DNA of 64,000 nucleotides from Nereocystis luetkeana (Eukaryota > Sar > Phaeophyceae > Laminariales > Laminariaceae). This document shows, piece by piece, positions 63,654 to 64,000 of this stretch (its first letter is position 1; each line of letters starts with the position of its first letter). The stretch covers positions 10,749,894-10,813,893 of the forward strand of contig JARUPZ010000018.1 of assembly GCA_031213475.1 (NCBI GenBank), read 5' to 3'. The notes below the pieces were generated by a model. The model was not told the origin of the DNA, did no database searches, and was given only the letters and a program-made list of their open reading frames with translations. The position numbers and the translations under genes were made by a program.

Positions 63654-64000
63654 GTGGCGGCTAATGCCTATTTTTGAACTTACAAGAAGCCGGTGACACT
63701 GTACCAGTAGTTTCGTGTTTTAGAAACCCAACGTGAAGTTAGTGACACTATTAGTAGGGTTAGGGCGTCCTTCGTACCGCTTGCCCACTGTAAACAGAGC
63801 GCCAGATGCCGATACGCTGCCACTTCACCTCATTACATTATTACATTATACTGCACTAGGGATGATACACTATTAATAGGGTTACACTATTGATAGGGCT
63901 TGGGGGATTGGTTAAGGTTAGTTATGCAAAGCGACAAAAGGCAGTAAAGTGCAGTGAAGTGGCGGCTTGCCCTCTGCAGAACCATAGAGCTCTGCACACA

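Overview
This is a window of eukaryotic nuclear DNA. The genes are broken into many exons with GT-AG introns from about 200 bp to more than 2.5 kb. Exons are GC-rich and codon-biased. Introns and intergenic DNA are AT-richer, full of repeats and short palindromes, and carry scattered CCCTAA (TTAGGG-type) runs. The gene set is a plant-like PAP24/27-type purple acid phosphatase, CaM-kinase-type kinases ending in an NARRKFKSAI helix, a CDC50 flippase subunit and a Sen1-like helicase. Together with the gene architecture this fits an alga or other protist, perhaps a stramenopile (ochrophyte). The species assignment is inference; no rRNA or organelle marker lies in the window.

Layout: (1) 285-1964 (+), the 3' exons of a CDC50/LEM3-family gene. 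(2) 4638-21783 (+), a Sen1/senataxin-like SF1B RNA/DNA helicase of about 12 exons; all junction phases from the second exon onward agree, and only the first junction is open. (3) 21.8-26.6 kb, intergenic, repeat-bearing. (4) 26581-36680 (-) and 36901-43165 (-), two tandem CaMK-type serine/threonine kinase genes with mostly shared intron positions; the second contains an 11-nt microexon. (5) 43.2-50.8 kb, intergenic, the densest repeat region (palindromic elements, SINE). (6) 50831-55287 (-), exons of an unidentified gene. (7) 58279 to beyond 63653 (+), a secreted or membrane-anchored purple acid phosphatase cut by the window end.

The genes have no evident joint pathway. CDC50 serves membrane lipid flipping, the helicase acts in nuclear RNA/R-loop processing, the kinases in calcium signalling and the phosphatase in extracellular phosphate or nucleotide use.

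The most unusual content is non-coding. The 9-bp interrupted palindrome TACC-W-GGTA recurs about fifty times by eye, almost only outside exons. There are two families of ~100-bp inverted-repeat elements, a tRNA-derived SINE family, a fourth dispersed element built on GATGATCT-like words, and tandem repeats in introns, two of them placed directly at splice acceptors. All exon limits were read by hand from splice sites, reading-frame continuity and protein-family resemblance; no alignment was run.
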